A DNA stretch of 64,000 nt, from the NCBI GenBank assembly GCA_963669455.1, contig OY770026.1, positions 1,240,001 to 1,304,000 of the forward strand, written 5' to 3'. Under the pieces are notes generated by a model. It did no database searches, had not been told where the DNA came from, and worked only from the letters and a program-made list of their open reading frames with translations. Source of the DNA: JAWKWH01 sp963669455. GTDB lineage: Bacteria > Pseudomonadota > Alphaproteobacteria > Rhizobiales > Rhizobiaceae. Position 1 is the stretch's first letter. The number at the start of each line of letters is the position of its first letter. The position numbers and the translations under genes were made by a program. Shown piece by piece: positions 17,466-25,951 of this stretch.

Positions 17466-18616
17466 AGATCGCCGCCATCCGTATTCATGTCCTTCAGGCG
17501 CCGCTGTCGAAAACGCTGCGCTGGTCATTTGACCAGACCGACAACCGGAATTCTTGCGTGGTCGAGATCCGGACCGATACGGGGTTGCAGGGTTGGGGTG
17601 AGTGTTTTGGCCCCGCCCATCTGAATGCCTCCATTGTCCGGCATTTTTCCGGAAAAATCATCGGTCAGGACCCGCTGGCAACCGACCGGATATGGCAGGC
17701 GCTCTATACCAATTGCCGTGATCAGGGGCGCAAAGGGCTGATGATGACCGCGCTTAGCGGTATCGACGGCGCGCTTTGGGATATCAAGGGCAAGCATTTT
17801 AACAGCCCCGCCCATGTGCTGATGGGTGGTCCGCTGCGCACCAAGGTGCGTGCCTATGCGACGGGGACCTACCGGTTCGGCGACGCGCCTGCGGCAAGCT
17901 ATATCCTGCCAGAGGTCGAAAACTATGCACAGGCCGGTTTTCAAGGCGTCAAGCTGAAAGTCGGGTTTGAGGTGAGCGAGGATATCGCGTTGATCCGTAA
18001 GGTCCGCCAGGCCATTGGCGATGATGTCGCCCTCATGATCGATGCCAATCATGGATATGATGTCGTTGAGGCCTGCGCCGTCGGCAGAGCCGTTGGCGAT
18101 CTTGATATCGCCTGGTTCGAGGAGCCGGTTCCTCCCGAAGACATTCATCGCTATGGCGAGTTGCGCCGGTTGCAGCCGATTCCCGTCGCCGCGGGCGAAT
18201 GCGAATACACACGCTGGGGTTTTCGCGACATTCTCACCGCCAATGCGCTGGATATCGTTCAGCCCGATGCCTGTGCTGCCGGCGGCCTGTCCGAATGCAA
18301 GAAGATTGCTGACATGGCGAACACCTTCGGCGTGCGATGTGTTCCGCATGTCTGGGGTACCGCCATCGGCATGGCAACCGCGCTGCAACTACTGGCGGTG
18401 ATACCGAACAACCCGCTTCGAACGGGCGCTGTTGAACCCTGGCTGGAATGCGACAGATCCGAACACCCGTTTCGCGAGGCACTTGGTGCGGAGGTGTTTG
18501 CGCTTCGCGACGGTTTTGTTGATATCCCCACGGGACCGGGGCTCGGTATTGATGTGGATGAAGATGCCCTGGTTGCGTTCCGCGTTGACATGTCGGAAGT
18601 CGGTAGCGGGAATTAA
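17462..18616 (+). CDS. Enolase-superfamily enzyme (mandelate racemase/muconate lactonizing type, probable sugar-acid dehydratase)
   Basis: About 384 residues. The N-terminal capping domain is followed by the barrel with the acid/base motif KLKVGFE (K-x-K) at ~165. The metal ligands read DANHGYD, WFEEPVPPEDI and AAGECEYTRWG, and a C-terminal catalytic His is present in CVPHVWGTAIG. This K-x-K plus His arrangement fits acid-sugar dehydratases and related racemases. The last gene of the island operon; it overlaps the aldehyde dehydrogenase gene by four bases. With the GMC enzyme it suggests oxidation of a sugar to an aldonate and then dehydration, but that is inference from order. Confidence 0.9.
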   Translation: MKIAAIRIHVLQAPLSKTLRWSFDQTDNRNSCVVEIRTDTGLQGWGECFGPAHLNASIVRHFSGKIIGQDPLATDRIWQALYTNCRDQGRKGLMMTALSGIDGALWDIKGKHFNSPAHVLMGGPLRTKVRAYATGTYRFGDAPAASYILPEVENYAQAGFQGVKLKVGFEVSEDIALIRKVRQAIGDDVALMIDANHGYDVVEACAVGRAVGDLDIAWFEEPVPPEDIHRYGELRRLQPIPVAAGECEYTRWGFRDILTANALDIVQPDACAAGGLSECKKIADMANTFGVRCVPHVWGTAIGMATALQLLAVIPNNPLRTGAVEPWLECDRSEHPFREALGAEVFALRDGFVDIPTGPGLGIDVDEDALVAFRVDMSEVGSGN

Positions 18617-18637
18617 AGGTAACTTTTTCCCAAAAAC

Positions 18638-19570
18638 CTAGTCAAACAGGCTTGAAACCGATTCCTCGCCGGATGTGCGGGCGATGGCTTCGCCGATCAG
18701 GCCGGCGATGGACAGCACACGGATATTATGGGCGGCCTCGACCGAAGAGGTGGGCTGGATGGAATCGGTGATGACCAGCTCCTTCAGCTTTGAATCGGTG
18801 ATGCGGGCAACCGCGCCGCCGGAGAGCACGCCATGGGTGATATAGGCAGTGACGCTGGTTGCGCCCATGTCGAGCAGGGTCTCGGCGGCGTTACACAATG
18901 TGCCGCCGGAATCGACGATGTCATCGATCAACAGGCAATCCTTGCCAGACACGTTGCCGATGACGTTCATGACCTCGGACTCGCCTGGACGGTCGCGGCG
19001 CTTGTCGACAATGGCCAGGAGCGAATCGACCCGCTTTGCCAGCGCCCGGGCACGGACCACGCCACCAACGTCGGGCGATACCACCATCACATTTGACAGA
19101 TCGTATTTTGCCTTGACGTCCCGGCCCATGACGGGAACGGCAAACAGATTGTCGGTCGGGATATCGAAAAACCCCTGTATCTGACCGGCATGCAGATCAA
19201 GCGTCAGCACACGGTCGGCGCCGGACTTGGTGATGAGGTTGGCGACCAGCTTGGCTGAGATCGGGGTGCGGCCCGATGCGCGGCGATCCTGCCGGGCATA
19301 ACCGAAATAGGGCACCACCGCCGTTATCCGCCTGGCTGATGAGCGGCGGAACGCATCCATCATGATCAACAATTCCATCAGATGGTCGTTTGCCGGATAG
19401 GAGGTCGATTGCAGCACGAACACGTCCTGACCGCGGACGTTTTCCTGAATCTCGACAAAAATCTCCTGATCGGCGAAGCGCCTAACGCTGGCCTTGCCAA
19501 GTGGAATGTTAAGGTATCCGGCTACGGCCTCGGCCAGTACCCGGTTGGAATTGCCCGCAAACAGTTTCAT
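18638..19570 (-). CDS. prs: Ribose-phosphate pyrophosphokinase (PRPP synthetase)
   Basis: A 310-residue cytosolic enzyme that makes PRPP from ribose-5-phosphate and ATP for nucleotide, His and Trp synthesis. Motifs: FADQEIFVEIQENVRG, the flexible-loop/ATP block YARQDRRASGRTPISAK, the ribose-5-phosphate loop LIDDIVDSGGTLCNAA and DLHAGQIQGFFDIPTDNL. In many Hyphomicrobiales prs directly precedes rplY, pth and ychF. Here it has the same strand but is about 10 kb away, separated by the plus-strand catabolic island. It converges with the dehydratase gene with a 21-base gap. Confidence 0.97.
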   Translation of the reverse strand: MKLFAGNSNRVLAEAVAGYLNIPLGKASVRRFADQEIFVEIQENVRGQDVFVLQSTSYPANDHLMELLIMMDAFRRSSARRITAVVPYFGYARQDRRASGRTPISAKLVANLITKSGADRVLTLDLHAGQIQGFFDIPTDNLFAVPVMGRDVKAKYDLSNVMVVSPDVGGVVRARALAKRVDSLLAIVDKRRDRPGESEVMNVIGNVSGKDCLLIDDIVDSGGTLCNAAETLLDMGATSVTAYITHGVLSGGAVARITDSKLKELVITDSIQPTSSVEAAHNIRVLSIAGLIGEAIARTSGEESVSSLFD

Positions 19571-19702
19571 GCGACGTTCCTGAAAATGCCCAGTCGACCT
19601 GCGGGCCTTTTAGAGGGCCGGGCGCGCATTGCAAGCGCGATAAGTCGTTTTCATGCTAAATACCCACATAAGATTGGGCTGGCGCCCGCCTGAAACTTCT
19701 GA

Positions 19703-20290
19703 TCAGCCGCTTTTCTTGCGGCTTGCAAGCCAGTCGGCAAATTCATCAACTGTACGTGAGCCAATCGTTTCCATCATCCGGCTGTTCACCGAAGACCAGC
19801 CGTCGGGGCTGGATCCGGGGGTCGTTTCCTGGCCTTGTATCCTGTGCAGGCGATTGCCGGATGCATCAAAGACGTCCCAGACAAAGATCACGGTTGTTTT
19901 GCCATTCTCTGTTATCGCCGAGAAATACCCCTTCATATTGTGGGTGGCGTTTGATGTTCCGGCGGGAACCAGGTTCAGACCCCGTTCGGCTGACCGTGAG
20001 GCGATTTGCCGGTTCATCGGCTGGACCGCGCCTGATGGTGCACCAATCACCGGTGCGATGTGAATATTGGCGGTAGTTGCCAGTGCTGCAACCTTAACCT
20101 CAGCCTCACTGGTGGGGCTGGCGGCCGGGTCCGTTGTCAGTGCATTGGCGGCATCGGCTTGCGCACCGCCGGCGTCTACCGCCACTGGTTCCCCGGCGGT
20201 GGTGCTAAGTGGTTCGGGCGGCGTCGTACTGGTGCAGGCGCCCAACAGTCCCAGCGCGAGCATCATTGTCGCAATCAAGCATTTTTGCAT
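19703..20290 (-). CDS. Conserved hypothetical lipoprotein
   Basis: A 195-residue protein with a short signal peptide and lipobox (MMLALGLLGACTS), so it is lipid-anchored in the envelope. A low-complexity Ala/Thr/Pro linker (~residues 25-65) precedes a folded domain from about 75 (IHIAPVIGAPSGAVQPMNRQIA...GKTTVIFVWDVFDASGNRLHRIQGQE). I recognise no enzyme motif. It lies between prs and the M24 gene, all on the minus strand. Homologues appear to sit in this syntenic position in related genera, but function is unknown to me. Confidence 0.75.
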   Translation of the reverse strand: MQKCLIATMMLALGLLGACTSTTPPEPLSTTAGEPVAVDAGGAQADAANALTTDPAASPTSEAEVKVAALATTANIHIAPVIGAPSGAVQPMNRQIASRSAERGLNLVPAGTSNATHNMKGYFSAITENGKTTVIFVWDVFDASGNRLHRIQGQETTPGSSPDGWSSVNSRMMETIGSRTVDEFADWLASRKKSG

Positions 20291-20338
20291 ATCGGCAAAC
20301 CCGTCAAGCCCTGATGTTCCAGATGTCCCATAGTGAAG

Positions 20339-21490
20339 TTAGTGCGCGATCAAGTCCAGAGCGTGGCGTGACAGAGATTGTGGCGCGTTTTCGCCGGTGA
20401 GATAGGTTTGGCCAAGCGTCATCGCCGTCTGACTGTCCGCATCCATGATGATCATGTGGGCGAACAGGGTCATATTGGGGACAATGGGCGCCGGATTGCC
20501 TGAATAAAACATCGGCGCGTCCATCCAGGATGGAGAAAAGCGGGCGCCAAGCGAATATCCGCAGGCGTTCAGCCGGTGCTGTGTCAGGCCATGCGCTTCC
20601 ATGATATTCTTGTGGGCATCGAAGACATCGCCAAATGTGTTTCCCGGCACCATCGCTTTTTCGACCGCCATCAAGGCTTTGTAGGCGGCGTCATAGGCTT
20701 TCTGGTGGTTTTGCGACACCTTGCCGATCACCGCCGTTCGCATCATGGCCACGTGGTAATGGTGAAATACGCCGGCCCATTCGAGCGTCAGCTGATCGGA
20801 TTTGGTCAGTTTCCGGCGTCCCGCCTTATACCGGCACAGCAAGGCGTCATTGCCGGAACCGATGATGAATTCATTGGCCGGATAGTCTCCACCGCCCGAA
20901 AAGATCGCGCCTTGCATTGCAGCCAGAATATCGGCCTCATTGCCACCTTGTTTGATCAATGGCAGGGCGGCATCAAGCGCATCGTCGGCGAGGCCTGCCG
21001 CCTTCTTGACCTTGCCGATTTCGGCCTGGCTTTTCACCATGCGCAGTCCCGGCACCACAGCGGATGCATCGACAATATCGCCAAATGTCTGCAATTGCTC
21101 ATCAAGATGGCGGCCATTTGAGGCGGTGAGCCCGTGGGTATCATATTCGACGCCTATCTTCTTGCCTAACAGGTCCAGATCGTTGAGCAGGTTTTTCAGG
21201 TCGACTGCCGGATTGGCGTTTTCGCGGTCGGTCCACAAAACAATATCGCCAATGTTGGATGTGTGCCTTGCCTGCAGCAGATCGGCGGAGCGGGTCAGCA
21301 GCATCATATTGCCATCGGCCTGCACAACCAGACACTGGAAGAAACAGTAGCCGAATGTGTCAAAACCGGTGAGCCAGTACATGCTTTCCTGGGCGAACAG
21401 CAGCATCGCGTCGATGCCGTCTTCGGCCATCGCATTTAGAAGCTTGCCACGGCGGTCTTGGAATTCGCTGTCGTCGAAATGTAATGCCAT
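20339..21490 (-). CDS. M24 (creatinase/aminopeptidase P fold) family hydrolase lacking most canonical metal ligands
   Basis: About 383 residues: a creatinase N-terminal domain (1-130, YWLTGFDTFGYCFFQ) and a pita-bread catalytic domain. Aligned by eye to prolidases, the first Asp ligand is Glu (TLEWAGVF), the second is Ala (YHVAMMRT), and the HG motif His is Tyr (GYSLGARFSPSW). The later Glu positions also look changed (MTLFAHMIIMD, MTLGQTYLT). This is the pattern of metal-independent members such as creatinase-like and ectoine-hydrolase-like enzymes rather than of a peptidase. The ATG at 21490 overlaps the pgeF stop by one base (TGATG). Confidence 0.8.
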   Translation of the reverse strand: MALHFDDSEFQDRRGKLLNAMAEDGIDAMLLFAQESMYWLTGFDTFGYCFFQCLVVQADGNMMLLTRSADLLQARHTSNIGDIVLWTDRENANPAVDLKNLLNDLDLLGKKIGVEYDTHGLTASNGRHLDEQLQTFGDIVDASAVVPGLRMVKSQAEIGKVKKAAGLADDALDAALPLIKQGGNEADILAAMQGAIFSGGGDYPANEFIIGSGNDALLCRYKAGRRKLTKSDQLTLEWAGVFHHYHVAMMRTAVIGKVSQNHQKAYDAAYKALMAVEKAMVPGNTFGDVFDAHKNIMEAHGLTQHRLNACGYSLGARFSPSWMDAPMFYSGNPAPIVPNMTLFAHMIIMDADSQTAMTLGQTYLTGENAPQSLSRHALDLIAH

Positions 21491-22302
21491 CAACGATCCT
21501 CCAACATGATTGCTGATATCTGCCTGCCATAGTCGGGCTCGCTCCGATGGGTTGCGCGCCGGTAGGAAAAGAAACGGTTCTCGTCTGCATAGGTGCAGGT
21601 TTTCAGCGAAATTGCTTCCAGGCCCGCCTTTTGAAGACGGTGGATGATGTAGCCATCCAGATCAAACATTGAATGGTTTTCACGGTTAGACGTGCAAAAC
21701 CAGTGTTTGTTTTCATGATTGGCATCGGTAAACCGGTCTTTAAACTCCGGCCCGACCTCATAGCTGGCTTGCGATATCATCGGACCCAGTGCCGCGGTGA
21801 TGTTGTTCCGTTTTGCGCCTAAAACTTCCATCGCCTCGACCGTTCGCTCCAAAATGCCGGTCAGCGCACCCTTCCAGCCGGCATGGGCCGCGCCGATCAC
21901 GCCGGCTTCGGTGTCGGCAAAGAGCACCGGGCCGCAATCGGCCGTCAGGACACCCAGAATCAGATTTGGCGTTGCCGTGACCAATCCGTCGGCCTTTGGG
22001 CGCTCGCCTGCAAACGGGCGGTCAACGGTCACAACATCGGCAGAATGTATCTGATGCAGTCCGGTAAGCCGGTCCGGCCCGGTTGCAAACGCGCTTGCGA
22101 CCCTGCGGCGGTTTTCTGCGACAAGCGCCGGATCGTCATTCGATCCGAGCCCAACGTTCAGGCCCTTGTAAATGCCTTGCGATACGCCGCCGGCACGGGT
22201 GAAAAATCCGTGGCGTATGCCGGAGCCTGCCTTCGAGAGCTGCTCTGATATCATTGGAGCTGGTCTGGTGTCTGCCAACTTTTCCGCCTGTCGTGGTGTC
22301 AT
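21490..22302 (-). CDS. pgeF: Purine nucleoside phosphorylase/laccase-domain protein YfiH family
   Basis: Members of this family (formerly 'polyphenol oxidase') act as purine nucleoside phosphorylases or adenosine deaminases and edit peptidoglycan precursors. The zinc/active-site motifs are intact: GIRHGFFTRAGGVS, LHQIHSADVV, LTADCGPVLFADTE (Cys), GAAHAGWKGALTGI (His) and LGPMISQASYEVG. The start is uncertain: ATGs at 22302 and 22254 and a GTG at 22380 are in frame, none with a good ribosome site. I chose 22302, giving about 270 residues, near the family norm. It follows the MidA-type gene on the same strand and is coupled to the M24 gene. Confidence 0.88.
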   Translation of the reverse strand: MTPRQAEKLADTRPAPMISEQLSKAGSGIRHGFFTRAGGVSQGIYKGLNVGLGSNDDPALVAENRRRVASAFATGPDRLTGLHQIHSADVVTVDRPFAGERPKADGLVTATPNLILGVLTADCGPVLFADTEAGVIGAAHAGWKGALTGILERTVEAMEVLGAKRNNITAALGPMISQASYEVGPEFKDRFTDANHENKHWFCTSNRENHSMFDLDGYIIHRLQKAGLEAISLKTCTYADENRFFSYRRATHRSEPDYGRQISAIMLEDR

Positions 22303-22393
22303 GCACCCGAAAGAGCGGATGGTGATATGGGGTGATATCGAAGTCAATGAGCCAGGATGTGCAATCCACACCCCAGACACCGGCGATGATGCG

Positions 22394-23482
22394 TCAGCAA
22401 TGGCCGAATGGCTCGATCACTATACCGGGCGCAAAAACCGCCATTGATTTGAACAGGTTTCCCATTTCTTCCGGCCCGGCCAGGCGTTCGACGGCCTGTT
22501 CGATTTGCCGCCGTTCCGGTTCATTGGCACCGGCGCCAAGCTGGCCTGCGCGTTCCAAAATCCCCATCTGCAGCAGGAATTCGCCCTGGGTCAGGAATGC
22601 GCTTTTTGCGCCTTGATCGGCGGCAATTGCAGCCAACGCTGAAAAATCGACATGGGATGTCAGGTCCGCCTTACCCGGATTGGCCAGCGCGTCCACATAG
22701 TGGTGGTTTTGAACCGCCTGAAGCGTGTCGCCAAATCCGGGTTCGAAATGGCCATAATCGAAAAAGAGCGCTGCCCCGCCATGATTGACAATATGATCTG
22801 AGACGAGACCGGCAAGCGCCTCGCGCGCCGGGGCGATCTCGAAAATCGCTCCATCCGGCTCATGCGAAGCGGCGGCGGGCAGGGTCTGTGGGGTCAATTC
22901 ACTGGCACCGGCGGTAAATACCAGTTCGTCATCCCGGCCAAGCCCGATCATCCGTTCAAACCACCGGCCACCGGTTTTAACGAACTGGCGGGCCGGGATC
23001 GCATCGAACAGCTCATTGCCGACCAGAAACAGGGGAAGATGCGGCAGATCATCAACGGTTTTGATCCAGGAGATCGTGCAATCCAAATCCTGAAGGGTTG
23101 CCTTTTGTTTTTCTGCAAGGCGTGTACTGGCATCAATCATGAAAAACGAGGCTGACGCGGAAAATTGTGGCGCGATCCGCTGCCAGCTACGCAGCATGTC
23201 GGCCATCAGTGTGCCCCGTCCGGGGCCGATTTCGGCGATCACGATCCTGTCCGGCATGCCGACCGATTGCCAGGCGGTGGCCAGCGATACGGCGATCAGT
23301 TCGCCGAACATCTGGCTGATTTCGGGCGCCGTGATGAAATCGCCCGTCCGGCCAAAAGGCTCTCTGGTGGTGTAATAACCGTCATGTGGATCGAACAGGC
23401 ACGCGGCCATGTATTCGGCCACCGAAATTGGCCCTGTCTGGGCGATCTGGCGTTTCAGCCTGACGGCGAGCTTTTCGGTCAT
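22394..23482 (-). CDS. SAM-dependent methyltransferase, MidA/NDUFAF7 family
   Basis: A 362-residue class I methyltransferase. Eukaryotic homologues methylate an arginine of complex I subunit NDUFS2; bacterial roles are less clear. Visible: N-terminal helix and DPHDGYYTTREPFGRTGDF, the SAM-binding glycine motif IAEIGPGRGTLMADML at ~85, GNELFDAIPARQF and LFFDYGHFEPGFGDTLQAVQ. It starts inside the last codons of lgt (ATGA overlap), so the two are translationally coupled, an arrangement common in Hyphomicrobiales. Confidence 0.9.
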   Translation of the reverse strand: MTEKLAVRLKRQIAQTGPISVAEYMAACLFDPHDGYYTTREPFGRTGDFITAPEISQMFGELIAVSLATAWQSVGMPDRIVIAEIGPGRGTLMADMLRSWQRIAPQFSASASFFMIDASTRLAEKQKATLQDLDCTISWIKTVDDLPHLPLFLVGNELFDAIPARQFVKTGGRWFERMIGLGRDDELVFTAGASELTPQTLPAAASHEPDGAIFEIAPAREALAGLVSDHIVNHGGAALFFDYGHFEPGFGDTLQAVQNHHYVDALANPGKADLTSHVDFSALAAIAADQGAKSAFLTQGEFLLQMGILERAGQLGAGANEPERRQIEQAVERLAGPEEMGNLFKSMAVFAPGIVIEPFGHC

Positions 23483-24321
23483 TGGGCGGCGGGCTGCCGG
23501 GCTCTCGCCATGGCATAGGCGCCTGCGGCAACCATCGGCACTGACAGGACCATGCCCATGGTGAGCCAGCCGCCGGCCAGATATCCGATATGGCCATCGG
23601 GTTCGCGGAAAAACTCAACAAAGATGCGCGACAACCCGTATCCGGCGATGAAGGCGCCGGCGATGAAGCCCGGTGTTTTCAGTTTCAGGCTCAGACGGGT
23701 CAGAAGCCAAAGCAATGCAAATAAAACCACACCTTCGAGCAATGCCTCATAGAGCTGGCTTGGATGCCGGGGCAAAGGTCCGCCATTGGGGAAGACAAAG
23801 GCCCAGGGAACGTCGGTTACCCGTCCCCAGAGTTCTGAATTGATGAAATTGGTCACGCGCACAATGCCGAGGCCTACCGGAACGCTTGCGGCAATGGTGT
23901 CGAACATGCTCCACACATTGATGCCGCGCCGCCGCGCAAACAGGAACATTGCCAGCGTGGTTCCAATCAATCCGCCGTGAAACGACATGCCGCGCTGCCA
24001 CCCGGCGAAAGTATCGGGCGGATCGATGAGATAGCGGAGCGGGTCGTAAAACAGGATGTAGCCGATCTTGCCGCCGAGGATGACGCCTGCCGCAGCCCAG
24101 ATCAGAAAGTCATCGAGATCCTGAGCCGTCATTGCTGGCTGGTTGTGTGCCCAAAGAGCCTGATTGGAGACGAGCCTTCTTGTGTACCACCAGGCAAACA
24201 GGATGCCGACCACATAGCCAAGCCCATACCAGTGAACGGCAATTGGCCCGATCGCGACAATGACGGGGTCGATTTCGGGGAATGGCAATGCGGCAAACGG
24301 CAGGGTGAGGATTTCGGGCAT
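23479..24321 (-). CDS. lgt: Prolipoprotein diacylglyceryl transferase
   Basis: Integral membrane enzyme that transfers diacylglycerol from phosphatidylglycerol to the lipobox cysteine of prolipoproteins. About 280 residues with seven or so helices. Signature: GRVTNFINSELWGR (here IVRVTNFINSELWGRVTD), HGGLIG (MSFHGGLIGTTLAM) and RHPSQLYEALLEG. The first family residues, PEILTLPFAALPFPEIDPV, start from the ATG at 24321; upstream codons to 24393 are not part of the gene. It is divergent from the UbiK-like gene. Confidence 0.96.
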   Translation of the reverse strand: MPEILTLPFAALPFPEIDPVIVAIGPIAVHWYGLGYVVGILFAWWYTRRLVSNQALWAHNQPAMTAQDLDDFLIWAAAGVILGGKIGYILFYDPLRYLIDPPDTFAGWQRGMSFHGGLIGTTLAMFLFARRRGINVWSMFDTIAASVPVGLGIVRVTNFINSELWGRVTDVPWAFVFPNGGPLPRHPSQLYEALLEGVVLFALLWLLTRLSLKLKTPGFIAGAFIAGYGLSRIFVEFFREPDGHIGYLAGGWLTMGMVLSVPMVAAGAYAMARARQPAAQ

Positions 24322-24467
24322 GGTGGAAGAGAGTTCGCTCAATATGGGACAAGATGGCAGCCGGACGATGCGCGAGGCCGTCACCAAGGTCAAGCGGCGT
24401 CGATATGCCAGCCTTGCATTTGGGCCGGGCTGTCCCTACCTCAGTTCTGGAGAAGAGGTGAAGTGCG

Positions 24468-24782
24468 ATGAATAACGGATCGAATCGAATACTCGATGAA
24501 TTTGCAAAGCTCATGACCGATGCTGCCGGTGCGGCTCAAGGCGTGAAAAAGGAAGTGGAGACGGCGTTTCGTGCGCAGGCCGAGCGGGCGCTCAATGCCA
24601 TGGATCTGGTGCAGCGCGAAGACTTCGAGGCGATGCGCGACATGGCGCTGAAAGCCCGCGCTGAGAACGAAAAGCTGGCAGAGAGGCTTGATTCGCTTGA
24701 AGCCCGGCTTGAGAAAGTTGAGGCAGCAAAGGCCCGAAAAGCCGGCCCGGCCGCGACTGCGCGCGCCAAGGCGAAAAAATAA
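24468..24782 (+). CDS. UbiK/YqiC (BMFP domain) accessory factor
   Basis: A 104-residue, charged, coiled-coil protein. It has the pattern of the UbiK accessory factor for aerobic ubiquinone synthesis: ILDEFAKLMTDAAGAAQGVKKEV, then RAQAERALNAMDLVQREDFEAM and a long C-terminal coiled coil (ENEKLAERLDSLEARLEKVE). A Lys/Ala-rich tail ends the protein. UbiK binds lipid and the Ubi proteins in the soluble Ubi metabolon. It is divergent from lgt, as in related genomes. ATG preceded by GAAGAGGTGAAGTGCG. Confidence 0.85.
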   Translation: MNNGSNRILDEFAKLMTDAAGAAQGVKKEVETAFRAQAERALNAMDLVQREDFEAMRDMALKARAENEKLAERLDSLEARLEKVEAAKARKAGPAATARAKAKK

Positions 24783-25088
24783 TTAGCCGCGCTATCCACA
24801 AGTATCCAGACTCCAAAAACGCTTTTGCATGAATCGCTTAACGCGATCGCATGAATCATTTTATTTAACACTATCCACACTGAAATCTGCCGCCCTTGGA
24901 AAAAGGGGTAGCGCTCAGACTCAGCATCAATAGACTGAAATTGTTACATGATTCGGATCGGATCATGTGCCATGCAACATGGCTGTGTCAGTATTTCAAA
25001 CGGCGCTTCGTGGCCGGTTTCACCGAGTAACGTATCAGGATCAGGAACGGTGTGCATTCGCGCGCCGTGGAATAAACAGGACTCATGC
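24783..25088. other. Intergenic region with two CTATCCACA boxes
   Basis: About 300 bases without a gene between the UbiK-like and YbjN genes. CTATCCACA, one base off the DnaA box TTATCCACA, occurs at about 24790 and again at about 24870. GCATGAATC is repeated directly between them (24827 and 24851 region) beside TTAACGCGATCGC. An AT-rich stretch CATTTTATTTAACA follows. No hairpin terminator stands out. I see nothing else. Confidence 0.4.
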
Positions 25089-25589
25089 ATGGAATTGCGG
25101 GAATTCATAGCGACGAGGGAATTACATCCAGTCGACGTGATAGAGCAGGTGGCCCATACCAATGATTGGTCGTTTGAACGGACCGGTGACGACGAAATCG
25201 CGATTGCGGTTGCCGGAAACTGGACCGACTATCATGTTTCGTTTTCGTGGATGGAGGACTTCGAAGCCGTCCATCTGGCCTGCGCCTTCGATATCAAAGT
25301 GCCTGAGAGCCGGACAATGGAGGTCATGCGCCTGTTGTCACTGATCAACGAGCAGATGCTTTTCGGGCATTTTGACCTGTGGGAGCAGGAAGGCACGATC
25401 ATGTTCCGCCAGGCCTTGCTGTTGAGTGGCGGTGCGGAGCCGACGGCCGAGCAGGTGGAGGTGCTGCTCAGCTGCGCGCTTGAGGCGTGTGAATCCTATT
25501 ATCAGGCATTCCAGTTTGTTGTCTGGTCCGGCGTCTCGGCCCGTGAAGCCCTGAACGGTGTCCTGTTCGAAACTCTGGGAAACGCCTGA
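25089..25589 (+). CDS. YbjN-domain protein
   Basis: A 166-residue soluble protein of the YbjN family, conserved in alphaproteobacteria near lgt. The domain is recognisable by HPVDVIEQVAHTNDWSFERTGDDEI at the start and LLSLINEQMLFGHFDLWEQEGTIMFRQALLLSG in the middle. Family members are linked to stress and motility phenotypes, and the fold resembles a type III secretion chaperone; a biochemical role is not established. The ATG at 25089 begins MELREFIATRELHPVD, the usual start; the frame is open further upstream. Eleven bases separate it from csaA. Confidence 0.8.
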   Translation: MELREFIATRELHPVDVIEQVAHTNDWSFERTGDDEIAIAVAGNWTDYHVSFSWMEDFEAVHLACAFDIKVPESRTMEVMRLLSLINEQMLFGHFDLWEQEGTIMFRQALLLSGGAEPTAEQVEVLLSCALEACESYYQAFQFVVWSGVSAREALNGVLFETLGNA

Positions 25590-25600
25590 AGGGCGGGATC

Positions 25601-25951
25601 ATGGCGGCAGGGAAACCGGAGATCGGCATCGACGATTTCTTGCGCGTGGATATTCGCGCCGGCACGATTGTCGAGGCACACCCGTTTCCAGAAGCGCGCA
25701 AACCGGCAATCAAATTAACGGTGGATTTCGGACCGGACATCGGGACCAGGACATCGTCGGCACAGATCACCAAACATTACCGGCCTGGTGAGCTTGCTGG
25801 CAAACAGGTGATGGCGGTGGTGAATTTTCCGCCGCGCCAGATCGGCAAGTTCATGTCGGAAGTTCTGGTGCTTGGCTTTCCCGATGAGGAAGGCGCCGTC
25901 GTTCTGGCTGCGATTGACAAGCATGTGCCCAATGGCGGGCAGATGTTCTAG
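25601..25951 (+). CDS. csaA: tRNA-binding protein CsaA
   Basis: A 116-residue OB-fold protein of the EMAP-II/Trbp111 type. Typical blocks are FLRVDIRAGTIVEAHPFPEARKPAIKL, SSAQITKHY and VMAVVNFPPRQIGKFMSEVLVLGF. CsaA dimers bind tRNA and have a chaperone-like activity in Bacillus. The gene ends in the residues NGGQMF, and its TAG stop codon is the first three bases (T of the target TA plus AG) of repeat copy B, so the element touches the reading frame. Confidence 0.93.
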   Translation: MAAGKPEIGIDDFLRVDIRAGTIVEAHPFPEARKPAIKLTVDFGPDIGTRTSSAQITKHYRPGELAGKQVMAVVNFPPRQIGKFMSEVLVLGFPDEEGAVVLAAIDKHVPNGGQMF

